NCBI GenBank assembly: GCA_013339765.2
Contig: CM023454.1
Span: forward strand, 45,145,177-45,209,176
Length of the DNA: 64,000 nt
Origin: Haemaphysalis longicornis
Taxonomy: Eukaryota > Arthropoda > Arachnida > Ixodida > Ixodidae
Direction of reading: 5' to 3'
Each line of letters starts with the position of its first letter. Position 1 is the first letter of the stretch. The notes below the pieces were generated by a model that saw nothing but the letters and a program-made list of their open reading frames with translations, did no database searches and was not told the DNA's origin. Of this stretch, positions 35,858 to 46,600 are shown piece after piece. Made by a program: the position numbers and the translations under genes.

Positions 35858-36252
35858 AAAAAGAAAAAACAAGTTTATCAGAGCGAACTTGTGCTCTCCT
35901 AACAACTAAAACGATACACAGGCGGCGAAACAGCAGTAAACAATGCGACTTGCGCAGGCGTGGGTCGGGGAATTGCGTACCCGGGTTTATTCTCTGTGGG
36001 CATTTATCTCTCAAGGAGAGTGGTTCTTAATCCATCGAATTTTGCCAACAGATCACTATACAATAAAGAGTATTTTACTAGGCTCATGAAGATAGATACC
36101 CCTCTCCCTATCAAAGGACATAACACACGCAGTATGAAGGATGGAACGCACACTTCATTTGGCCTACTAATATACAGATAACACAACTCGGCGCAGCCGG
36201 TTATGAAAAACAAAACATAAATAAACAAACCAAAAGGTATGGTTCGCAGCCT
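35858..36252 (-). repeat. Candidate 3' LTR of the Ty3/gypsy element
   Basis: On the minus strand a purine run (AGAAGGGGGGGGGG, 36256-36272) ends just above this segment and would serve as a polypurine tract. The segment ends near 35870-35895 with GAGCACAAGTTCGCTCTGATAAA, resembling an LTR polyadenylation region. It lies downstream of the integrase remnant in the right orientation. No 5' LTR partner was found: the other end of the element is followed by a CR1-type LINE. I rate this as suggestive only. Confidence 0.35.
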
Positions 36253-36439
36253 AACCCCCCCCCCCTTCTACGAGTACACCGACCCGATGCTAAAATAAAA
36301 CACAGGCCGAACAAACAACGAAAAATTTGTCATATTGCGCACGAAGTTTTCATGTGAACCACTTGGAAGATGTCGGGTCGTGTGCGTCATCGTGATGTTA
36401 CGGAATCACCATCGGGGATCACCGCGTAAGTTGGCCAAT

Positions 36440-36697
36440 ATGTTGTAGAATTAGGTAGGAAACCAAAATACCATCGCAGAAACTTCTCCCCCACTTATGT
36501 AGTTACATAGAATTCGAAACCAACACATAATACCGTGGATGGTACACAGCGTCTCGGCATCGGTGATTGTAGCGTCTGGCGTCCACCAGCTGCCAGTCTT
36601 TTGTGTGAACTCGAACGAGCTAGCGGGCTTCCTCTGCACGCTGAAGGTATCCTTGGACGTCGGCGTTGAGGTTGTCGTCTTCTACGTGCGGAAGCAT
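36440..36697 (-). pseudogene. Gypsy integrase C-terminal part
   Basis: The minus strand reads MLPHVEDDNLNADVQGYLQR, then a stop replacing a Gln codon, then DARRYNHRCRDAVYHPRYY. The latter corresponds to the DxRRYNxRR...Y.PGDLVWVW region following the integrase core. It repeats sequence already present at 37735-37826, so the integrase C-terminus was duplicated around the inserted block. Confidence 0.65.
36606..36697 (-). repeat. Direct repeat of integrase sequence, lower copy
   Basis: About 92 bp ending TCTTCTACGTGCGGAAGCAT on the plus strand. It matches 37735-37826 at roughly 85 percent by eye. Together they bracket the SINE-bearing block. Confidence 0.75.
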
Positions 36698-37572
36698 TGA
36701 GTGATTTTAGGGTTTAACGCACCGACGCAACGCAGGTGATGAGGCGTGCCGTAGTGGAGGGTTCCAGATTAATTTTCAGCACCTGGGGATCTTTTACGCG
36801 CGCCGAAATCTCGTACACACGCGCATTTTTAAGTGCGAATGCACTTTATAAGCGACCCTGAATTCCGTTGACCGCCCCGTCCGTCCACATAGCAACAGCG
36901 GGGTGGTGCGCGCGCTCCTCGTCTCCTTGGCAACGGGGGGAGGTGGCACATACCCACGTGGGGGGGATTGGCCAGGAATCTCCTCGTCTTCCTGGCAACG
37001 GGGGGAGACGGGCGCGCGCTGCCTGGCCGCTGACATGGCACATACCCACAAGTGGGATTGGCCAGGAATCGGGTGTGAGAAGGGCTAATGCACCCGCCTA
37101 AAGGAGTACTGACACGAAATTTCAAAGCTGAGATCCACTCTAGCCATCAAGTACAACGACAACACAAATAGGTGTCTGTGCCTGGCACATACCCCACGTG
37201 GGGATTGGCCAGGAATGGGCGTGAGAAGGGCTAATGCACCCGCCCTAAAGGAGTACTGACACGAAATTTCAAGCTGAGATCGCTCTAGCAATTCAAGCAC
37301 AACGACAACACAAATAGGTGTCTGTGAATAAATGCATCTTTCTTTCTTTGTAGTTGTGTGTGTGTGTGATCTCTCTTTCGCGATAATTACCGAACCGCGC
37401 AAATTCAACTCGTGCATTTGCCCTTTCACATTCTTCCCCTCGGGGAAATGCGGGGAAATTTTGTTGCTTTTCGCCTCCATCAGAAAAGCGGCTGCCGCGG
37501 CCGGAAATCGAACACGCGACCTCGTGCTCAGCAGCACAACGCCTTAGCCACTGAGCCACCGCGGCGGGTGGG
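36698..37572 (-). mobile_element. tRNA-derived SINE, split by a tandem-repeat block
   Basis: The SINE head lies at 37480-37572 (minus strand GGTGGCTCAGTGGCTAAGGC, then GTGTTCGATTTCCGG, with A- and B-box spacing), and its body and end at 36700-36830 (CACTACGGCACGCC, then GTGCGTTAAACCC). The two halves join at CGCGCATTTT/TTTTCGCC, with about 640 bp of foreign sequence between (36831-37467). The head is the cleanest tRNA-like head of the three SINE copies here. It is not a tRNA gene. Confidence 0.7.
36945..37328 (+). repeat. Tandem repeat block inside the SINE
   Basis: A unit starting GGCACATACCCACGTGGGG and continuing ATTGGCCAGGAAT occurs at about 36948, 37037 and 37181. The last two copies are followed by the same ~145-bp sequence with GAGAAGGGCTAATGCACCCG, AGGAGTACTGACACGAAATT and AACACAAATAGGTGTCTGTG. 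The first copy is partial. Unit length of about 145 bp suggests a minisatellite or a tandemly duplicated short element. No coding potential. Confidence 0.75.
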
Positions 37573-37734
37573 ATGTAGGAAAATGGTGAATTCGCCATTG
37601 TAAGAGCGGTGTCGCGGCCGCAGGGTTAGAGCAGCAGCGTGGCACTTATATCCCCGTGCCGATTGCACTCGGGCGGTTACACAGTACAATTTGAATGACT
37701 TTTTTAAATGAACTCTATGGAGATGCCGGCTACT

Positions 37735-37826
37735 TTACACGAACGAGCTGGCGGGATCCCTCTGCACGCCGGAGTTATCCCTTGATGTGGGCGTTGAGGT
37801 TGTCGTCTTCTACGTGCGGAAGCATG
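37735..37826 (-). repeat. Direct repeat of integrase sequence, upper copy
   Basis: Counterpart of 36606-36697. On the minus strand it encodes DTMLPHVEDDNLNAHIKG, then a stop, then LRRAEGSRQLVRVK, in continuity with the integrase core above it. It is therefore the copy in the original position. Confidence 0.75.
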
Positions 37827-37829
37827 GTA

Positions 37830-38510
37830 TCATGCATCCGTAGTCGGCTTTTTTTTCCGTAGACAAGCTCCCGTGGTGTCATCTGCGTTGTTTCTTGGTA
37901 GCCGTGTTGTACGCAAACGTGATATATGGAAGGACTTCGTCCCAAGTCTTACGTTCAACGAAAACATACATAGACACCGTGTTTGCAATCGTTTTGTTCA
38001 GTCGTTCCTTTATTCCGTTCGTTTGGGGGTGGTACGCCGTCGTTGTTTGGTGATCCGTGTTGCTGTACCGCAAGATTCCTTGCATAAGCTCCGCACAGAA
38101 GGCCGTTCCACGGTCCATGATTAGGACCTCACGGGCTCCATGACGCAAGTTGGTTATGAAGAACGTGGCGACTTCTTTTGCAGACCCTCTCTGAAGAGCG
38201 GCGGTCTCTACGTAGCACGTCATGTACTCTGTCGCCACCACAATACACTTGTTCTGGCATCGTGACGTTGTGAACGGGCAGAAAAAGTCAATTCCAATCT
38301 GTTCAGAGGGCGTCGGTGGGATGGCGAATGGCGGTCCGAAAGTCCGGCGGGGCTCCTCGGCGGCATTTTTTGTAGCTGGCAGTAACAGCATCTCCGGACT
38401 TGGAGGGACAAGTTGGTTGTAATGCCGGGCCAGTAATACTTATCCTTGATTTATCCAATAGTGCGAGCTACGTCGAGATGTCAGGAAGACGGGTCAGCGT
38501 GGCATGTCTC
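37830..38510 (-). pseudogene. Gypsy integrase (zinc finger and DDE core)
   Basis: The 170-codon frame 37879-38391 holds the core: IGIDFFCPF (first Asp), EVLIMDRGTAF (second Asp), AYHPQTNGIKERLNK (Glu), then TWDEVLPYITFAYNTA. All three acidic catalytic residues are present. The HHCC zinc finger lies just above, with CCYCQLQKMPPRSPAG in a neighbouring frame (about 38350-38400). Integrase inserts the cDNA into the host genome. The C-terminal continuation is frameshifted near 37880. Confidence 0.85.
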
Positions 38511-38739
38511 CAAAATTTGTGCACGAAGGTCTGCGGGGATTGCAAGAAGATAATTTTTTTCGTTGCGGGGCGCGGAAATTCTTCACAAGGACAGAGTTTT
38601 TATGTCTGAATGCTGGTAAGTTGCGTTTCAAGGTCCTAGGCACGGTGCCCTTGCGTCGTTTGATGTTGTCGAGCATGATGCGCATATTGTGGTCGGCACT
38701 CTGCTGGGCAGCTGTGTAGCTCTCCGTCACGACTCCGAA

Positions 38740-39125
38740 GAACGTGCTGTCTTCATCTGTGCCTTGCGCTGGTGGGTCCACGGGGGCGCGGGACAGGCAG
38801 CTGGTTTCAGAGGGTTTCTTGCCGGATATATAGACGATTGTAACGTGGAACTCTTGCACTAGGAAGCTTCACCACCTTAGACAGCTAGAGTGGTCTTCAA
38901 ATTGGCGAACCAACACAGCGCATGGTGGTCTCTCAAAACCTCTGATGGTCAACCCTACAAGTATGGACGAAATGTTCCAATGGCCCTTATAATTGCGAGA
39001 CACTCTTTCTCAGAGGCTTAGTAGTTTTTTTTACTCTTTTGAAAGAGAACGGCTCGCATAACGATTACTTCGCAACCGCTTTGATTTTGGAAGAGGACGA
39101 CAAGCAAGCCTATATGAATGGCGTA
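38740..39125 (-). pseudogene. Gypsy RNase H, C-terminal part
   Basis: Minus-strand sequence directly after the MITE reads HIGLLVVLFQNQSGCEVIV (about 39120-39065), equivalent to the strand after the catalytic Asp. It then gives YASRSLSK in a shifted frame (about 39050) and EFHVTIVYISGKKPSETSCLSRAP (38855-38785), the usual RNase H to integrase linker. It would remove RNA template during cDNA synthesis. Stops and shifts inactivate it. Confidence 0.75.
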
Positions 39126-39341
39126 CAGCCGGTAAAACGCTTGTCTATAACAGCGACTTCAACTTCAACCAGCTACATCCGAAAACTGCCGAAACATACT
39201 CGTTCCAAACATGTCGGAGGCAAACGCGAAGGGCTAATACTTCAGAATTCCGCAGTAGTTTTATTCAAATCCTGCTCCGGCGGGCGCAGGATAGGGCTGA
39301 GAGTACGAACGCTGTGTTATAGACAAGCCTTTTACCGGCTG
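39126..39341. mobile_element. 216-bp MITE with ~30-bp TIRs and TA target duplication
   Basis: The ends are inverted repeats (CAGCCGGTAAAACGCTTGTC at the left, and the reverse complement of the right end differs at one position over 26 bases), then diverge. TA dinucleotides flank both sides (39124-39125 and 39342-39343), the signature of Tc1/mariner-type transposition. It has no coding capacity. It splits the gypsy RNase H between the HFD...TE strand and the HIG strand, so its boundaries are confirmed by the host frame resuming on the other side. Confidence 0.85.
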
Positions 39342-39343
39342 TA

Positions 39344-39640
39344 CATCTGCTTTCTGTTGCAGTGCTGTCGTCAAAATGAGCTTGCACGGGCTTGTTTTCC
39401 AAGCGTTGTTGCAGCACGCAGGATATTCTTTGGCAGTTTTCTTTTTCTCAGGTAAAAAGGGTGCAAGCTTTCGTAAGGTGCGTGCGTGGCTCTGCAATGC
39501 GTACGAAGTTTGCGAAGTAGCGCCGATAGTATTTGCAGAGTCTAAGAAATTTTTGAGCGCCCATTCCGTCTTTCGGTTTTGGTGGTTCGCTGAGGCTGAA
39601 GTTTGGCTAAGTCAGGCAGGACTCCCGCGGTGTTGACGAC
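39344..39640 (-). pseudogene. Gypsy RT thumb/connection and RNase H start
   Basis: On the minus strand VLPDLAKLQ begins near 39625. KYYRRYFANFVRI-like sequence in a shifted frame follows (about 39530-39500), then ENKPVQAHFD and a TE motif just before the MITE. This is the connection between gypsy RT and RNase H. Several single-base shifts are needed. Confidence 0.65.
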
Positions 39641-39689
39641 ATGGCCAAGAACGTGAATTCGTCGTACGGGAACCAGCACTATTCAGGCT

Positions 39690-40310
39690 TCAGTGTTAGC
39701 CCCGACGACTAAATAGCCTCGAGTACATACACCGACCTTGCAAGGTGTGCGCGGAAAATTCGCCGAAAAGACAGGTGTGCCAGTTCAGGCCAACAATCAC
39801 GTTGTGCATCACTCTTTGAAACGTGCCGTGCACAGCCCAAACGGCATCCCCTTGAACTAGTAAAGGCCGTCCAGGGATATGAATACCGTCATCTCTCGGT
39901 CTCTCCCGCCCAATTCCAGTTGCTAGTAGCCTGTCTGTAGATCCATCAATGAGAACTACTTTGCGTGGCACATGTGGTCGAGGCATGGCCGATTCGTGGC
40001 ATGGGGTACACTCTTTTTTCGTGAATTTGTTGAGTCGCCGTTTGTCTAAGCAAACCCTAAATGTGGCTCCTCTTTTTTTCACGAGTACGACCGGCGCAGC
40101 CCGGGGCTTTTTGATGGCTGTATAATGTCGCTGAGCACATGTCCTCCAGATGTGTCTGGCATCACGCTCGTGTGAAGACACGCGGTAGGGTGACTGTCGG
40201 GTAGGTCGGGGTCCATCTTTGGTTACAATTGGGTGCTTCGCTTGAAGTATCTGACAGAATTTTGAGTTCGTGAAATAGCATTCGCTGTAACTACTCATCA
40301 AAGCCAATAA
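39690..40310 (-). pseudogene. Gypsy reverse transcriptase core
   Basis: The 203-codon frame 39696-40307 carries QSPYRVSSHERDA, then RAAPVVLVKKRGATFRVCLD and KRRLNKFTKKE (motifs 1-2), then a shifted palm region, HGTFQRVMHNVIVGLNWHTC (motif B region) and LFGEFSAHTL, where the YLDD motif and its strand should be. The catalytic dyad is deleted, so the enzyme is dead. The overall order and length are those of Ty3/gypsy RT. Confidence 0.8.
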
Positions 40311-40689
40311 TTATTCGTTTTATTCGCGGTAGCGCAGGGTTCACGTCAATAGGATGCGGAAGCTCGAAATTATTTCGGGAAAGAATTTTCGGGCGTGGAA
40401 ATTCGGCGAAAGCGATCACATCACGTAAGTATTGAGTTTCTTCAAGGAAGGCAATTGCAGCCTCCTTGTAGAAATGCTGGTACTCCTCTGTGAAATTAGT
40501 TACCAAAACGTGGGATGGGCGTTGAACAAAGCGCGCAATGCCTCACCCGACGGGGATACCGTGGTAGGTCGAGAAGCAACCCTTGCTTACTCTCTACGTT
40601 AGCCTAGACGACAGGAGGAGCACCTTCACCATAGACCTTGATCATGAAGCTTGAGCAGAGTGGCTGAGCGACATGATCGTTGGTGACCC

Positions 40690-41080
40690 TTACTGCAGCA
40701 CGGTATTCGGAGCTCAGTTCGGGCATGATAAAGTGTACGTCGGAAAAGTTACTGACTTAGTCTGCAGATCGAATATTGCGCCTTTGTCCGTCAAAAAGTC
40801 AGTTCCTGGAATTACGTCGCGGGTGGAGTTAGGCAAAATGACGAACGCAGCAGGCACATGGTGTCTTCCATGGTGACACGTGATGTGCACGTTCCACTTG
40901 CCGTTAGAAGATGACCTTGTGCGGTGCCGTATGTGCGGACCATGCCATTCGGACGCAACTTTCTTAGGCTTAGACGCGAATATTCCGCTCATTAAGGAGT
41001 ATTCGGCTCTTGTGTATCAGAGCGACTACATCAAAGCTGCCGATGGACGATTGGACGGGCACCGCCGCCTTCGAAGAGTT
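40690..41080 (-). pseudogene. Gypsy aspartic protease
   Basis: The minus strand reads YTRAEYSLMSGIFASKPKKV (about 41015-40955), then HGPHIRH and ILPNSTRDVIPGTDFLTDKG (about 40800). The second motif is the conserved flap-distal strand of retroelement proteases. The active-site DTG triad appears as YTR, so catalysis is lost. It lies between gag and RT as expected. Confidence 0.7.
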
Positions 41081-41279
41081 TCGGGTGCGTAGGGGCGTCG
41101 TATCTCGCGGCTGGTGCATTTTGACGGTTGGGCACTATGCATCGCCGGTACCTTCTTCTTCTCAGTGGCATGATATGTCATGTCGTGTACGCGTCATGCC
41201 GTATAGTTGTCGTCGTTTTCGGGAGTCACGCCAGGGTTAGATGGGGTCGTCGGACTGGGGGCATGTGGTGAATCACGAT

Positions 41280-42010
41280 GTTCACGAGTCTTTGCGTCAT
41301 TTGAGGTTGATTTTATTTTTTTCGTGCTACTTTATCTCGAAAAGTTTCTGCTTTTAGTTTCCTCTGCGTGGGCTGGGGACCTTACACTTGCAAAGTCAGC
41401 ATTCGTACGAATGCTCGGGAATTGGTAGGGGTAGGGCGAAGGCGAATGATTAAAAAAAGGGGCCACAAATGGTATGAGAGAGATAGTAATCGATTTTACG
41501 TGATTGTTGGCCAGGGAAAGGGCGAGGTGCATCGACAGAGAAACCACGACGTCCGAGTCTCTTGGGAAGTGATAGATGTGATCGTCCTCTCCGTAGTTGT
41601 AGTACAGTGGTCAATTATCTGCACTTCCATAAACGTTGGTGTTCCTCGGCGTGTAGTTTTGGACTATACACGGGGTACGGTGAACGCCAGTCCCCCGGAG
41701 CTTCTTGATAACGTGCGGGAGCAGGGCGGGGTAGACGAAGAGCACGGAGTAGACCATGGTGCTCGCGGGGTGCTTCGGGCCGCATTGAAGTTCCCAAAGA
41801 GTGTTGAAAATCTCGGATCACATCACTCCGGGAAGCGACCAGATTTTGCTGTCGTCGGCAAAAGTTTCCGCAGCGGCTCTCTCACTACTGCACGGATGGT
41901 CTCGCGAAGTGTGTCGGAGCTAATTAAAAATGCAATAGGAAAACTTTCGCAAAGAAAAAGCACATCTTTTGAGAGGCAAAATGCCGCACTATTGCAGCCA
42001 AGCAAAAAAA
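41280..42010 (-). pseudogene. Gypsy gag, 3' part
   Basis: On the minus strand ARYQEAPGDWRSPYPVYSPK (about 41720-41660) is followed by a zinc-knuckle relic YYNYGEDDHIYHF near 41600-41560, in which the cysteines of CxxCxxxxHxxxxC have become tyrosine or proline. A Ser/Pro/Tyr-rich tail (SPSPYPYQFPS) lies near 41430. This is the typical end of a tick gypsy gag as I recall it. The upstream capsid part is not recognisable above 42010, where a LINE begins. Confidence 0.6.
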
Positions 42011-42239
42011 TACTTCGAATGTCTTGAATGAATACACGTTGTCTTCTGGGAGGCTCAAAGCAGTTTAATCACTGTGACCTGTTGAACATTTTACACATTA
42101 CCCCTGTAAATTTTGGAACCTTCTAATGTCGAAAAACAACAAGACCCAGACTTTCATTGAGGAATCCCAACGGTTCAGAGGTTCCGTAGGTCCTACGCTC
42201 TGACGTCATGAATACGTATATTCTGTTTTGTGCTCAGGC

Positions 42240-43600
42240 GAGAAAATGACTTTGGTAGCCCTCTCTCAACCATGGACGAATTTTACAAAATGCTTCCGAT
42301 TTGCATCACGGCCTCTGGTAACGTTAAACTAGTAGAAAAACACAAAAAGTATCTCGTGCTCCGGGACCAGATAAACCTGAGGTAAAATATTTAAATGTAC
42401 GCCAACATTTTCAGACAGGATTTACACAGACAATAGCAGACAACACACTTCCGCATTTCAGGAATATGTAAAGCGGGTAATTGCTTTGATCGTTCCAATT
42501 ACCACCAATTTTTTGTTAAATTCTATTTCATGTAAGCTGCTCGAGCACATAATTTTATTCGAGGGTGGCAAGCCGCCCTAAAAAACTCATTGGTCTTAAA
42601 AATCAGCACAGCTTTCCCCCAAGTCGCTCCTGTGAACCACAAATGTTCCAGTTCACTACGGACCTTCATATTAACCTCGAGTCGTTGCTCTGAACCCATG
42701 TAATCTTCCCCAATTTTTCCAAGGCTTTTGATCGCGTTCCTCATTAACAACTTCTGTTTAATCTCGGCCGTAATATTCTCGACACACTTATACTCTGATT
42801 GATACATTGCATACTGGCTAGTCGATCCCAATGCACAACCGTAGGAGGCCACTGTTCTTTGACTACTATTGTCTTTGCTTGCGTACCTCAAGGGTCTGTT
42901 AACGAACCACTATTAGTTTTAGTTTTCATTATTGACCTTCCCAAAGGTAATACATCTGCCATAGGGCTCATCGCAGGCGTTTGTGTCGTTTACTGCCGTG
43001 TGACATCTAGCTGTGATCAATTGGCCCTACAAAAAATATTGAAGGTTAATCGATATTTGGTGTTTTACAATAATGATGCAACCGAATATTAGTGTAAAAT
43101 TTTCCCGTTTCCCGTAATAATCCTAACATAAATTACACTTGTTTCCTACAATCTAACAGTTTCACATTAGTAGAATACTAGAGTTACGTGGGGTCGTCAT
43201 GAATAGCAAACTAGCATGTACAGATAATATGACACTGTTTACCGCCGATGCTTCCAAAACACAAGGTTTTATCAGAAGGTTCCTTTCCTCCTCCCTGTCT
43301 TCAGTCTGTAAACATCCCTACGAAACTTACGTCCGTCGTAAGCTCTTGTACGAAGCTTCAATTAGAAAATTGCACCAATACTACTTAAACGACGCCTTTG
43401 AAGCCTCTCAGAATTGCATGGCTCGATTTATAACTTCCCACTACTATTTCCGCACACGTAATACAAATACAAAGTTATCGCTTCGCCCTAACTGCTTGGA
43501 TTTTAGACGAAAGACAGCACGCCTTTGCTTGTCTCGGAAACTATATTTCAATTTTTCTGATTTACACGGCTCTCTGCTTCTGCTAACAATTTGAACTTCG
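42240..43600 (+). pseudogene. CR1/Jockey-type LINE reverse transcriptase, decayed
   Basis: Successive relics on the plus strand read ICITASGNVKLVEKHKK (about 42290), SCKLLEHIILFEGG in a shifted frame (about 42530), then SQCTTVGGHCSLTTIVFACVPQGSV (motif B at about 42825-42900), FIIDLPKGNTSAIGLIAGVCVVY at 42930-43000 (the FADD dyad is replaced), VTSSCDQLALQK, then TADASKTQGFIRRFLSSSLSSV and YETYVRRKLLYEAS (43240-43370) and the end RKTARLCLSRKLYFN. This is the RT palm to thumb order of a non-RNase H LINE. ORF1 and endonuclease are absent, so it is 5'-truncated. Confidence 0.75.
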
Positions 43601-46600
43601 CGCCTTTTTTAAAATTTAATTATTGATCAAAATTTAAAAGGTTCGGCAAACGCTTTTAGCAAAACATTAGTTTCTTTAGGATTTTATGATTGGCATCGAC
43701 TTCCGGATCTAGTAGTCCATTCCTCAATATTGAAAAATCAATATTTGGCAGATAAATAGTCAATAATAGTCAATAATCAGTAGATCGCCTTCCGTATATA
43801 ATAGTCAAATAATCCGTATCCTTATACCTTATCGTAGCAGTCATTTCTCGAAACACGTTTCAAGACTGTACCATCGTAATCTTTCTTTGTTTGTTCCCAT
43901 GTAATCAGTTGGGTGTTTTTTCTGCTTTAAAATTATTTTGGAATTATTAAGTAATTATATGTTTTGCAACAGCCTATATTAATATTGTTGCACTGTAAAA
44001 ACACTTTGCGAATTCTATTTTGCTTTGTTTTCGTGGTCAGGAGATGCCTTTCCGTATGGTTTGTTCAAACCCCTTCCCACTTATGCAATATCCTTGCAGG
44101 GTCCCCTAAGGGTAAATAATTGATGACGATAGTGACCAGGTCAGTTTCGTCCTCATTTTCAGAGTAGTGAAGAACAGCGTTCTTATGTGCAGCCAGTTTT
44201 TTTTTTCAAAGTTTTCGAAATAAATATTACAGCGATATATTTTCAGCAGAATCGCATTAATGGACAATGCCGCTCAGCTTCATGACTCAAGACGACGACA
44301 ACAAAGTGCCTGGCGAGTGCATTGAGCGATATCTCTTATGGCCGCCGAGCCAGTAGTTGTAAAACCATCGCTGAAGATTCTCAACCATGGTTTCTCGGAC
44401 AACTGTCCTGCAGGCACCGCACATTATTGCTGTACTGGGCGAGTTGAACCTCATGGTCACTCCAGCTTCGCAGTACCTTTTACTTGAAGAGTTCATCGAG
44501 GGTACTTCGGCCATGCGCTGAAACGTGAGTCCCGCAGCCCCCAGCACTCAACTTTGTTCCTCGCCTCGGGTCTAGAGCGCGCTACCAGCCCCTCAAAACA
44601 GGCCTGTACAAGTTGAGGCGGGAAGATTCAGAGATGAGACGCCGCATCTCTTGCACTTTTGTCCCGTGTGGATCCGAGTATTCATGACTTTTTCTTTGTG
44701 CCTTCAGGACATCCGTACAGTAGGGACATTCACCCTCATTGAAATTATCACACAGGCCTAAGGGCAGAACCTCTCAACTCTCTGCCATCACATCATTTAT
44801 CTAAATCGTGGTCGCCACTTCAGGGGCTTCAAATGGGACACTCGCCCCCGCGAGGGTACTCATATATAAGAACAATAGCCACAGCTTCCTTACCGAAGGT
44901 GAAGACCGTGACCACGAGGTGGCTGGCGCGTCCAACGTGCAGCGATATAGGCCGGGCCACGCGAGCGCATGGCAATCTGCGAAGCTTCGCCGTATGACCT
45001 TCGACTTCTGAGGTACTGCCATTGGTTCCATTTATTTTACTTCACTTCAAGCGGCGCAGCTTATTAATCGTTTGAGTGGTATGCGTGACAATCACTGCTC
45101 AACACATTGAGGGCGAAGAAGCTTGGCCAGTGGCGGCGGACGGCGTGGTAGAAATGCACATGGCTGCCTCGGCCACAATGAGACAACTAATCATCTGCAG
45201 CGGACGTCGGCGACAAGTATTCCATCGCGTTTGTTTTGGCCCAGAACATGCAGTTGGTCGTTAGCTAATACCTATCGAACCAAAAATGAGCAGGAGGAAA
45301 GAAATAGTAATTAAAGTAATGTGTGAGGACTGGTCAGCTTTCCTAGTGCAAAAACATATATGGAAGGTGAACTAAGACAAAAAGAAACGAAAAAGCGGAA
45401 AAACAAAGCAAACCAACAAAAGTTTGTATTTTAAAAGAGCATTTGCCTTCATATTGAAACCGTTAACAAAATGAAGATAACGTAAAAGTGAGAGGCGTGT
45501 GTAACACCAAACGCTCATTTCGATTACCTTGGCCCTCTAACGTGGCAAAAAAGACACCGCCAGATCATGGGTTGGTGCACACGCCCACATTATATTATCA
45601 TCCGAAATTCGATCTCAGTTGTCACGGCGATGCTTTTTGTAACGCCATCGCATACATGCCTCGGCCTATTTTTCGCAGAGTGTACTTGTGTAAATATTGT
45701 ATAATATTCTCATCGAGTTCCTTTCGCAGCTCTCTCCAGCCCCCACGCAACAATGTTATGCGGGAGCATGCAACCACCATTTTTTTTTCAACTTAGGCTT
45801 AAAGTGCATTTACCATAGTAAGTGTCTTCAATGTTTCAATGAGTAGAGAATGGTTATTGGCCAAAAGCCTAGATTGCTCGTTTAAACTGGTTGCTTTTAT
45901 TTCACACTTCACTATTCTCGCATTTCGAAACAGCTCTGTTCCAGATATGTTTTGTGCGTGTGGACTGTATTAACTCCGCTAGAAGTGGATAGACGGAAAA
46001 TGCTAGTCCCCTAAGGGTGATGGCTCAGGAACATTCATTCCGAGTGCTCGCCTCCAGATAAAGAGATGTTAGGGAAGTTGCCAAAATCTTTCCTGCGAAG
46101 TGCACGTGGTGAAGTTTTGCACATTGCTACATGACCATCCCGATGCCTCTAAATGTCAAGAGATAGCAGCACGAAGAAGAATAGCATATGCCACCATGTA
46201 AAAAAATGCCTCACGTGCTCAATTGATCCTCCGTCTCTGGTGTTATTAAACCGTAGTCTACAATATCATGATGTTACCAGAGTCAAAGCGCTTAGCATCG
46301 AATTTGCATATGTTTCCGCCCTAGCGTTTTTTTTTCGGAATTTGTATGAGTTGGTTTGAATTCGGAATTTCGCAGTTGAGACTTTACACTTCAGATGGTT
46401 TTTACTTTAACTTTGAATAACTCTCTTTCCATGGGGAAACATTTTCTGAAAAGTGGAGCTGTTTTCACTCTTCTTATGTTCGCTTTTGCAGTAAAAAACA
46501 CCAAAATATGTCTAGTGCTCTTGGTCCCATGCCCCACGGTCACCCGGAGGTACCTCGGCACGTGCAGTAACTTTCGAAAAAATGGCAAAAACCCCGAGGA

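Larger units (their letters stand above)
36253..42030 (-). mobile_element. Ty3/gypsy LTR retrotransposon, decayed, with nested insertions
   Basis: On the minus strand the domains run gag (42010-41280), protease (41060-40700), RT (40310-39480), RNase H (39480-38770), integrase zinc finger (38510-38330) and integrase core (38391-37830), with the C-terminal part at 36697-36440. This is the canonical gypsy order. Insertions are a MITE (39126-39341) and a SINE-bearing block (36698-37734). Protease and RT have lost catalytic residues, while the integrase core is largely open. An autonomous element of this type would be 5-6 kb plus LTRs, which fits after removing the insertions. Confidence 0.85.
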
